DNA from: Candidatus Stahliibacteriota bacterium
GTDB lineage: Bacteria > Hydrothermota > Tepidihabitantia > B3-TA06
Reading direction: 5' to 3'
Length of the DNA: 10,430 nt
Assembly (NCBI GenBank): GCA_030670165.1
Contig: DAOVCF010000053.1
Location: 1 to 10,430 of the forward strand
The notes under the pieces are model-generated. The model did not search any database and was not told the origin of the DNA. It saw only the letters and a program-made list of their open reading frames with translations. The translations under genes were made by a program, and so were the position numbers. Shown one piece after another: positions 1-5,602 of this stretch; the first letter of the stretch is position 1, and each line of letters begins with the position of its first letter.

Positions 1-10
1 TTCAATAATA

Positions 11-31
11 GCACAGGCTGAGAGCCTGTGC
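11..31. repeat. Perfect 9-bp inverted repeat (hairpin) upstream of lplA
   Basis: GCACAGGCT (11-19) and AGCCTGTGC (23-31) are perfect reverse complements separated by GAG. As RNA this would be a strong, short, GC-rich hairpin. It lies just upstream of the lplA -35 element. No T-run follows it on the plus strand, so it is not a classic intrinsic terminator in that direction. On the minus strand it is followed by TATTATTGAA, which is only weakly T-rich. It could be a copy of a dispersed palindromic element, a weak terminator for a gene left of the window, or a protein-binding site. The window alone cannot decide between these. Confidence 0.6.
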
Positions 32-40
32 CACAATCCC

Positions 41-68
41 TTGCCTAAAGTGATTCGCTGACTATAAT
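41..68 (+). promoter_or_regulatory. Sigma-70-type promoter of lplA
   Basis: A perfect -10 hexamer TATAAT (63-68) is preceded, after a 16-base spacer, by TTGCCT (41-46), which matches 4 of 6 bases of TTGACA. Transcription would begin near 75, giving a leader of about 20 bases that still contains the SD AGGAG at 84-88. The position fits the downstream start at 95. This is read by eye and not mapped. Confidence 0.6.
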
Positions 69-94
69 CCCTATCAAAACAAAAGGAGCAACAC

Positions 95-1147
95 TTGAAG
101 CTTTTTACATTCGACACCGTGCCAGGCCAGGGCTCCATGACCACCTTCCATACCCTTGCAAGGGAAGGAATAGAGTGTTTGTGTCTGGTGTCACCCCAGA
201 CCCCAATCATCAGCGTTGGCTACTTCCAGGATACGGCCGCCGAGATAGATTTAGACTACTGCGCTTCCCACAATCTGCCTGTGATGCGGCGAGAAGTAGG
301 CGGCGGCGCTACATATCTTGACGCAAACCAGGTCTTCTACCAGGTGATCCTTCGACGCGATAACCCGTTGGCTTCGCGCAAGATATCAGAGCTGTATCAG
401 ACTTTATCCGCACCTGCCATCGAGACCTACCGCGAGTTCGGAATCCAGACCCGCTTCAGACCGGTGAACGACATAGTGACCGTGGAAGGGGAGCGCAAGA
501 TCGCGGGCGAGGGTGCGGGAGACATCGGACCCTGCGTGGTTTTCGTGGGTGGGATACTTCTAGATTTTGATTACGATACGATGGTCCGGGTATTGAAGGT
601 ACCGGACGAGAAGTTCCGGGACAAGATCTATAAATCCATGCAGGAGCACGTAACCACGATATACAGGGAGACAGGCAAGAGATTTTCCCGTGCCCAGATA
701 CGCAGTGTGCTTGTCGAGAAGTTTTCCGCTCTCCTTGGTCCACTTGAGCCTGCCCTGTTTACCCAGGAACTCCAGGCCAACCGGGAAGAAATCACCAACC
801 GGATGCTGGATGAAGGCTTCCTCTACAAACGCACCATGAAGAAACCAGGGGAGGTGCGAATCCGCTCAGGGGTAGATTTTATCATGGGGATGCACAAGGC
901 ACCGGGCGGACTGATCAGGACAGCATCAGAGGTTCACGACGAAAAGATTGAAGACGTTACCATCTCCGGCGACTTCACCCTGCTGCCGCTTGAGGGATTA
1001 CCAAGGATCGAGGATGGTCTGAAAGGTGCTGACAGAACACGAAGTGAGGTTGGTACTCGGATCGACCGAGTAATTTCTAAGGAGGGTCTGCAACTTCCCG
1101 GTATCTCAGTCGAGGACATGCTGCTGGCGCTGAAGATTGAGGAATAG
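95..1147 (+). CDS. lplA: Lipoate-protein ligase A (lipoate-protein ligase/biotinyl ligase fold)
   Basis: 350 aa. Members activate lipoate with ATP to lipoyl-AMP and transfer it to a lysine of E2 subunits or GcvH in the cytoplasm. Seen here: the RREVGGGATY motif at residues 65-74 (nucleotide and lipoate binding loop), ND at 125-126, and RKIAG at 134-138, whose Lys135 corresponds to the catalytic lysine near position 133 of E. coli LplA. Residues about 225-300 (MKKPGEVRIRSG, KAPGGLIR, ISGDF) resemble the C-terminal accessory domain of bacterial LplA, so activation and transfer are probably both in this chain. The N-terminal NMALDE-like segment of many homologues is not evident. The start is TTG, chosen because AGGAG at 84-88 sits 6 bases upstream and the protein begins with the expected beta strand. 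The gene stands alone between a promoter and a convergent gene whose stop codon directly abuts its own. No lipoyl-carrier or LipA/LipB gene is present in the window. Confidence 0.9.
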   Translation: MKLFTFDTVPGQGSMTTFHTLAREGIECLCLVSPQTPIISVGYFQDTAAEIDLDYCASHNLPVMRREVGGGATYLDANQVFYQVILRRDNPLASRKISELYQTLSAPAIETYREFGIQTRFRPVNDIVTVEGERKIAGEGAGDIGPCVVFVGGILLDFDYDTMVRVLKVPDEKFRDKIYKSMQEHVTTIYRETGKRFSRAQIRSVLVEKFSALLGPLEPALFTQELQANREEITNRMLDEGFLYKRTMKKPGEVRIRSGVDFIMGMHKAPGGLIRTASEVHDEKIEDVTISGDFTLLPLEGLPRIEDGLKGADRTRSEVGTRIDRVISKEGLQLPGISVEDMLLALKIEE

Positions 1148-2029
1148 TTAAGGTCGAAATCTTAAATAGAAATTCCAGGGATATCCCTTTCCCCAAAATC
1201 CAACGGAAGAAAAGATAAGATACTCATAGCCGTCTGTAATAAAAGTCGCCAGGAAGAGGGTGTCATTTTTTCTATAAACATCAGGATATGCCTCGCAACA
1301 ATCGTATTCAAGAGGAACCTCCATACAAAATGCTGGAAATTCGTAACGCTCATGAAAGACACACGATTCCATGCTCAAAATCGGAAACCAGGCAGGATCA
1401 GACAATCTACTTATCAATACGTTTTTCTGCACCGCGTTATTGAACATCCGCATAGCGCGAGTTGAGTCCATCACTGTATCGCTGGTTCGAGCCCACGAGA
1501 TCCCGGTATAACCGCTAAAATACGCTTTCCCCTCTTCCATTGTCCAAACAGGTATGGTCGCATAGCGAACCCAGCCCTGTTCAAATGTACCTGTACCGCC
1601 GCTGAAAAATAGAACATCAAATACCTCCTTGCCGAAGTTCCATGGCTTCTCAACCTTGTAGAAGTTATCGTGGTAAAGATAATAAAGCATCTCCCTGCGA
1701 ACGGAATCAGGCAAGGGAGCCGCCGGACCGGAGGAGGGTTTCAAGTTATCAACCGCCCAGTCAAGGCTCTTGCGTCTTCCCATCGCATCCTCCACAAGCC
1801 CATCAAGCTGGGCAGCCGCACGAGGATACCCTTGTGTAAGCACAGGCATAGGGATTATCTTCTCGTTACTCCAGTCCTTGGGGCCATAGGTAGCCTTATA
1901 GGCCTCTCTATCTTCCTCCCACAAGTAGCAATCATAGTCGTGCCAGTAGAAAATCCACAAAAACTCCTCAAGAGAAAACGCTGATACTATACTGCACAGG
2001 ACGAAGAGAGTCGAAAAAACCCTTTTCAT
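1148..2029 (-). CDS. Exported aromatic-rich protein of unknown family
   Basis: 293 aa, not recognised. Residues 1-18 form a Sec-type signal peptide: Lys-Arg, a hydrophobic core, then a small-residue SAFS segment. The lipobox position reads FVLC, which lacks the small residue expected at -1, so a lipoprotein is unlikely. The mature part is unusually rich in Trp (12), Tyr and Phe. It has cysteines at about 34, 223, 235, 244 and 245, which could pair outside the cytoplasm, and ends in an aromatic beta-like tail (YPWNFYLRFRP). No catalytic motif is visible. The start is supported by the signal peptide, although no SD precedes it; a promoter at 2038-2065 would place the transcript start only 2-3 bases before the ATG. 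The gene follows the M15-type peptidase gene by 59 bases on the same strand, and its stop codon touches that of lplA. Base composition is lower in G+C than the flanking plus-strand genes in most rows. That the gene is real is fairly sure; its function is unknown. Confidence 0.75.
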   Translation of the reverse strand: MKRVFSTLFVLCSIVSAFSLEEFLWIFYWHDYDCYLWEEDREAYKATYGPKDWSNEKIIPMPVLTQGYPRAAAQLDGLVEDAMGRRKSLDWAVDNLKPSSGPAAPLPDSVRREMLYYLYHDNFYKVEKPWNFGKEVFDVLFFSGGTGTFEQGWVRYATIPVWTMEEGKAYFSGYTGISWARTSDTVMDSTRAMRMFNNAVQKNVLISRLSDPAWFPILSMESCVFHERYEFPAFCMEVPLEYDCCEAYPDVYRKNDTLFLATFITDGYEYLIFSSVGFWGKGYPWNFYLRFRP

Positions 2030-2037
2030 AATTAAGG

Positions 2038-2065
2038 AGAATAACGTGAAAGTTTAATTTGTCAA
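2038..2065 (-). promoter_or_regulatory. Candidate promoter of the exported-protein gene (near-leaderless)
   Basis: Read on the minus strand: TTGACA (plus positions 2060-2065, a perfect -35), a 16-base spacer, then TATTCT (2038-2043, 4 of 6 bases of TATAAT). Initiation would fall near 2031, just 2-3 bases upstream of the ATG at 2029. The absence of an SD in front of that ATG agrees with a near-leaderless message. The -10 is imperfect, so this is a candidate only. The spacer lies inside the 59-base gap between the two minus-strand genes, which otherwise holds nothing I can name. Confidence 0.45.
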
Positions 2066-2088
2066 CCACTCTTATTGATCACACTCGC

Positions 2089-3312
2089 TTAGGGTAAAGT
2101 CCAGTCCGTAGGAAGGACATTGATATTGATTCTGGCAAGCCTTCGCTGATCCGGCTCCAATAATAAATCTTCATTGTTCTCCAGAAATCTCAAAAGACCT
2201 TGTATCCATGCCGCCGAAACCGCCCCGTTTGGATCAAGACTATTGACACCATTCTCTAGGGCATCAAGATCAAAATTATCTTCATTAAATAGATTCCAAT
2301 GCTCATCTATCTGATTGGGTCCCTGAACCTCCCGCAGGAGCGCCCCTGTGTTGGTATTATGGGGAAGTTCTCCATCGTATGGACGCACCAATTCAGGGAG
2401 AATCTCTGTATACTCATCCTCCATTCCCGCGTACAGCAACCAGGCGTAACTTACGTGAAGGACGCGATTGTCCCTTATTTCCGCTATCGTATAAGGTTCC
2501 TTGCCCAGTTCTCTGTAACCTATAACCTTGCAAAGCCACGCCAGGTAGCCCAGGAAGACTAATCTTTTTTGACTTCCAGCGAAGAGGATGCTGGCACCGT
2601 CCGGATGTATATCTATCGCTCCTCCTGTAGCGTGGGTCGTTTCTACGTTCCTTCTTCCTGGTGGGAGGTTTTGTTGCTGAGTGGTCGTTCTATACCCTGA
2701 ACTAAGCACCAGACCGGCAACTCCTCCAAATACCACATCCCATTGAGCCTTGACATGAGAGTAAAGGATGGCCATTTCTGGAATGATAATCCTTGTATTG
2801 CTTGCATTCTGATTTCCAATCAGAGTGGCACAGTAGGTCATAATCTTGCGCCAGGCTATGTCCCGCGCTTGCATGGCTCTGTTGTAAAGCCCGAGGAAAA
2901 AGGTCCAACGATCGTCTATTGTTTCACCTTTGAGATCAAAACCCATCACCTGCTCTTGTCCAATCAGACTTATTTTATCCCTCCCTATCCATGCTCGCGT
3001 CAGAATCGTGATGTAATCCAATATCTTCTTGATGTAACTCGCTTTGATCGCTTTATCGTAGTTTGCGGGATATCGGGGTGCGAAGGGATTCTCCTGGCTG
3101 AGAAATCCATGTTGGAACCCACCGGTTGCCCGTGTATATTTGGGCAGAAAGGACGGACGACCAAAATTCGACTGCGAAGAATCGAGATAGACGTGTATAA
3201 AATATGCCCAGGCCTCTATATCCGTCGGATTAAAATCAGGAAAATGCTCGGGTGCAGGAGGATTCTCCGCATCCACCTCGGACAAAATTTCTCTTATCGT
3301 TGCGTAAGGCAT
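2089..3312 (-). CDS. Peptidase M15-type (D,D-carboxypeptidase-like) zinc peptidase with unknown flanking domains
   Basis: 407 aa. The core, about residues 180-290, carries the M15 signature: SGYRT at 205-209, then H227-x6-D234 within THATGGAIDIHP, and a third likely zinc ligand H286 in VLHVSY. E278, eight residues before H286, is a possible general base. M15 enzymes (VanX, VanY, Zn D-Ala-D-Ala carboxypeptidases, phage endolysins) cleave peptidoglycan peptides. The ~180 residues before the core (helical, Trp/Tyr-rich) and the ~115 after it (acidic, Leu/Asn-rich, 315-407) match no family I recognise. No signal peptide or membrane segment is visible, which is odd for a wall hydrolase: export would need a holin, a secretion machine or lysis, or the substrate may be cytoplasmic. 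The ATG at 3312 has a partial SD (AAGGGAG) 5 bases upstream. The next gene on the same strand encodes an exported protein of unknown family. I am confident of the fold and metal motif, but not of the substrate. Confidence 0.75.
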   Translation of the reverse strand: MPYATIREILSEVDAENPPAPEHFPDFNPTDIEAWAYFIHVYLDSSQSNFGRPSFLPKYTRATGGFQHGFLSQENPFAPRYPANYDKAIKASYIKKILDYITILTRAWIGRDKISLIGQEQVMGFDLKGETIDDRWTFFLGLYNRAMQARDIAWRKIMTYCATLIGNQNASNTRIIIPEMAILYSHVKAQWDVVFGGVAGLVLSSGYRTTTQQQNLPPGRRNVETTHATGGAIDIHPDGASILFAGSQKRLVFLGYLAWLCKVIGYRELGKEPYTIAEIRDNRVLHVSYAWLLYAGMEDEYTEILPELVRPYDGELPHNTNTGALLREVQGPNQIDEHWNLFNEDNFDLDALENGVNSLDPNGAVSAAWIQGLLRFLENNEDLLLEPDQRRLARININVLPTDWTLP

Positions 3313-3400
3313 AATATCTCCCTTCTTTGTTTATCAAGTCTCCTCTGGATTATGACGAGTGCAATAGAAACCTGACGAATTAAGCCATGGAGATCGTGAT

Positions 3401-3425
3401 CGGAGTCAGCAAAAACTTGACTCCG
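3401..3425. promoter_or_regulatory. 8-bp inverted repeat overlapping the DUF3467 operon -35 box (candidate operator)
   Basis: CGGAGTCA (3401-3408) and TGACTCCG (3418-3425) are perfect reverse complements separated by 9 bases. The right arm covers most of the -35 hexamer TTGACT (3417-3422), so a dimeric repressor bound here would block RNA polymerase. The two arm centres are 17 bases apart, more than one helical turn. No regulator gene lies next to it. It could also be a chance stem. Confidence 0.4.
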
Positions 3426-3444
3426 CGCCGTCTGCGAATAGAAT
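3417..3444 (+). promoter_or_regulatory. Sigma-70-type promoter of the DUF3467-cca-M50-ftsK operon
   Basis: TTGACT (3417-3422, 5 of 6) and TAGAAT (3439-3444, 5 of 6) are separated by 16 bases. Initiation is expected near 3451, followed by the SD GGAGG (3456-3460) 5 bases before the ATG at 3466. The remainder of the 153-base divergent gap (3313-3465) shows no small gene. I could not identify a convincing promoter for the minus-strand peptidase gene in it. Confidence 0.65.
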
Positions 3445-3465
3445 GTTGATAGATCGGAGGCTAAA

Positions 3466-3780
3466 ATGAACGAACAACCCAAACCTGTACGCAGACTGGA
3501 CGTTGAGATAAAGCCAGAGCAGGCCGAGGGCACCTACTCGAACCTAGTGCTCGTTGCCCACTCTTCATCGGAGTTCATACTGGATTTCGCGCGCATGCTA
3601 CCAGGACTGCCCAAGGCCAGGGTGCTTTCACGCATCATCATGTCGCCGCAGCACGTTGAGCTTCTGCGCCGCACCCTTGAGGAGAACATCAAGAAATTCG
3701 AGGCACGCTACGGAAAGATCGAGGTTAAGGATCAGCCCGGCCCCCCAAAAGAGATGGGCTTTACTGCACCGCAGCACTAG
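3466..3780 (+). CDS. DUF3467 domain protein
   Basis: 104 aa. Almost the whole chain matches the small DUF3467 family: NLVLVAHSSSEFILDFAR at about 26-43, PGLPKARVLSRIIMSPQH at 46-63, then a helical NIKKFEARYGKIE segment near 75-87. The family is widespread in bacteria, has no assigned biochemical role, and is usually a short soluble cytoplasmic protein. The start is set by GGAGG at 3456-3460. This is the first gene of a dense plus-strand operon. The following nucleotidyltransferase reading frame is +1 relative to this one and is already open through this gene's 3' part. The tail after residue 87 (Pro-rich, ending TAPQH) is not part of the conserved domain. Just before the tail's end lies a CCCCCCAAAA run at 3741-3750, where a +1 slip or an indel would fuse this protein to the next. 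Confidence 0.88.
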   Translation: MNEQPKPVRRLDVEIKPEQAEGTYSNLVLVAHSSSEFILDFARMLPGLPKARVLSRIIMSPQHVELLRRTLEENIKKFEARYGKIEVKDQPGPPKEMGFTAPQH

Positions 3781-4933
3781 TGCCGGCTTTCGCTGGCTGG
3801 GCAAGATAGCGGCTGCGGAAGGTGCCAGGTTTTACCTCGTAGGAGGGACGGTGCGCGATAAGCTGTTGGGTAAAAAGACGGTTGACATCGACCTGGCGTG
3901 CGAGGGCAACGTAAAACGCGTAGGTGAGCGGCTGGCCAAAGAGCTCGCTACCAAATTCAGCTACTACCCGCCGTTCAAGACAGGAACACTTCAAGGACCC
4001 AAAGGTGAAAGGATAGACATCGCAAGAACTCGAAAGGAAGGATACCCAAAACCTGGTGAACTCCCGAAGGTTGAGCCCGCTTCGATCGAGGATGATCTCT
4101 ACCGGCGGGACTTTACCGTGAACGCCATGGCCCAGTCGCTGCATCCTGGAGATTTCGGAAGGCTTATCGATCCATTGAACGGTCAGAAAGACCTCAAGCG
4201 CGGCCTGATTAGGATAATTCACGATAAGAGTTTTATTGACGATCCCACCCGCATCTTCCGTGCGGTACGTTACGCGGAGCGACTGGGGTTCAGGATCCAG
4301 CCGCACACGTCAAGGCTTCTCAACAAAGCTGTGGAGCGCATCTCTGGCCTTTCAAGCGAGAGACTCCTCTACGAACTGCAGTGTATTTCTAAGGAACCGT
4401 CTGAAGTAAGGATAAAGGGCATCAAGAGATTGGAGTCATCAGGCGCGCTCGGCTTCCTTGGGAAACCCCTTACTCCCCTCTCCCCTGCGCGGCTGAGACG
4501 CATCAAGGAAAGTTACGAGTTCCTGTGCCTTTTATTTTTCCACTTCGAGGAAAGCTACATCTCCAAGCTACCTATATCCAAAGCGTGCGTGAAGACAATA
4601 TCAACCCTTCGGCAGAGAAAGGGTATTATGCGAAGGCTTGCCGGTCTGAACACGCCTTCGGGAATCTTTTTCTACCTGAAAGAGTTCGACGAGAGAGGAC
4701 TAAGGATCATCAGTGAAACCGAGCGATCAAAGAACCGTGCCAAGATCGCCGAGTATCTTGCCAACTACAGGAACGTGACGATAAGAACAACCGGTGATGA
4801 TTTGAAACAACTAGGCCTAAAGCCTGGGCCAAGATACCAGGAATTGCTGGATAAGTTGCTCGCAGCCAAGTTGGACGGGAAGATTAGAACAAAACGCGAT
4901 GAAAAAGCGCTTCTTAAACGCTGGACCGAATAG
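3764..4933 (+). CDS. tRNA nucleotidyltransferase / poly(A) polymerase family (CCA- or A-adding enzyme), start unresolved
   Basis: 389 aa counted from the provisional CTG at 3764. Class II nucleotidyltransferases add CCA (or only A) to tRNA 3' ends in the cytoplasm. Motifs in order: YLVGGTVRD at 24-32; metal-binding DID at 41-43; RRDFTVNA at 114-121; RLIDPLNG at 133-140; DDPTRIFRAVRYAERLGF at 159-176; and a C-terminal DLKQLGLKPGPRYQELL segment near 346-362. The DDPTR form resembles A-adding-type enzymes, which would need a separate CC-adding partner; CCA-adding activity is equally possible. There is no HD domain. Oddity: between 3680 and 3850 this frame has no ATG, GTG or TTG. In-frame options are CTG 3764 (weak SD-like AAAGAG at 3748-3753), TTG 3677 or ATG 3554 deep inside the DUF3467 gene, or GTG 3851, which would cut the GG-x-VRD motif. 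A +1 frameshift from DUF3467, or a sequence indel, are alternatives. The stop lies 2 bases before the next ATG. Confidence 0.85.
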   Translation: MHRSTSAGFRWLGKIAAAEGARFYLVGGTVRDKLLGKKTVDIDLACEGNVKRVGERLAKELATKFSYYPPFKTGTLQGPKGERIDIARTRKEGYPKPGELPKVEPASIEDDLYRRDFTVNAMAQSLHPGDFGRLIDPLNGQKDLKRGLIRIIHDKSFIDDPTRIFRAVRYAERLGFRIQPHTSRLLNKAVERISGLSSERLLYELQCISKEPSEVRIKGIKRLESSGALGFLGKPLTPLSPARLRRIKESYEFLCLLFFHFEESYISKLPISKACVKTISTLRQRKGIMRRLAGLNTPSGIFFYLKEFDERGLRIISETERSKNRAKIAEYLANYRNVTIRTTGDDLKQLGLKPGPRYQELLDKLLAAKLDGKIRTKRDEKALLKRWTE

Positions 4934-4935
4934 TC

Positions 4936-5601
4936 ATGGGACTTTTCTCTCGCTGGACCAATCCCGATTACTGGATAATGGTGATGCTTGCTTTACCAGG
5001 GATGCTTGCCGGACTTACCTTTCACGAGTTTGCTCACGCCTGGATGGCGAACAAGCTGGGCGATCCCACCGCCAAGATGATGGGACGCTTAACACTCAAT
5101 CCCTTGCGGCACCTTAACATAATAGGCACCCTTGCTATAGTACTCCTTGGGTTCGGCTGGGCAAAACCTGTCCCAATAAATCCGGACAACTTCAGGGATC
5201 GCCGCAAGGGAACCCTTCTCGTGTCAATAGCGGGCCCGGGGGCGAATCTGATTTTGGCCTTGCTCCTCGCCGCACTCTTCAGACTCGTTGGATTGATTTC
5301 CCTGCAGACGTCCTCGGTTATCGCTTATATCCAGGGGATCCTCGGTTTAGCCGTTTTCTACAACCTCATACTTGCCTTCTTCAACCTCATCCCTATACCT
5401 CCCTTGGACGGCTCGCAGATACTTTTTTCACTAATCCCCCTGCGTAACGTCAAGGTTGTTTTCTGGCTGCAGCGCTACGGCTTCATTATACTTCTCGTTC
5501 TCATCTTCACACGAGTTCTCTGGTATATAATCGGCGTACCCAGCCTTTACCTTACCGCAATCCTTGCAGGTCCTAAAGCCTTGAGTATAATATTTCACTA
5601 G
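4936..5601 (+). CDS. Site-2 protease-type membrane metalloprotease (peptidase M50, YwhC/Rip-like)
   Basis: 221 aa integral membrane protein. Family M50 cuts within or close to transmembrane helices; the short members with no PDZ domain, like this one, mostly have unknown substrates. The zinc site is clear: HEFAH at residues 30-34 (H30, E31, H34) in the first core helix, and NLIPIPPLDGS at 150-160 with D158 as third ligand. Hydrophobic segments are visible at about 14-30, 62-75, 93-121, 127-153 and 175-218. The loop between HEFAH and the second helix (GDPTAKMMGRLTLNPLRHLN) is typical of this subgroup. The ATG is 2 bases after the nucleotidyltransferase stop, and no strong SD precedes it, so translation is probably coupled. 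The stop is followed after 1 base by the ftsK ATG. No partner such as an anti-sigma factor is encoded nearby. Confidence 0.9.
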   Translation: MGLFSRWTNPDYWIMVMLALPGMLAGLTFHEFAHAWMANKLGDPTAKMMGRLTLNPLRHLNIIGTLAIVLLGFGWAKPVPINPDNFRDRRKGTLLVSIAGPGANLILALLLAALFRLVGLISLQTSSVIAYIQGILGLAVFYNLILAFFNLIPIPPLDGSQILFSLIPLRNVKVVFWLQRYGFIILLVLIFTRVLWYIIGVPSLYLTAILAGPKALSIIFH

Positions 5602-5602
5602 G

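Noticed and set aside
1670..1984. 104-codon plus-strand frame with a hydrophobic stretch
   Set aside because: Complement of the exported-protein gene, whose signal peptide and full-length frame are better supported.
2034..2057. AAGGAG followed by GTG on the plus strand, as if a small gene started
   Set aside because: The frame from GTG 2046 ends in TAA after three codons.
2743..3375. 210-codon open frame on the plus strand
   Set aside because: Opposite the M15-type peptidase gene, which has the H-x6-D and HVSY zinc motif and a plausible SD; the plus frame shows no family features.
3554..3763. N-terminal extension of the nucleotidyltransferase frame back to ATG 3554
   Set aside because: The 70 extra residues are the +1 reading of conserved DUF3467 coding sequence, Ser/Arg/Cys-rich and unlike any nucleotidyltransferase N-terminus.
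3761..4306. 181-codon open frame on the minus strand
   Set aside because: Antisense to the nucleotidyltransferase catalytic core.
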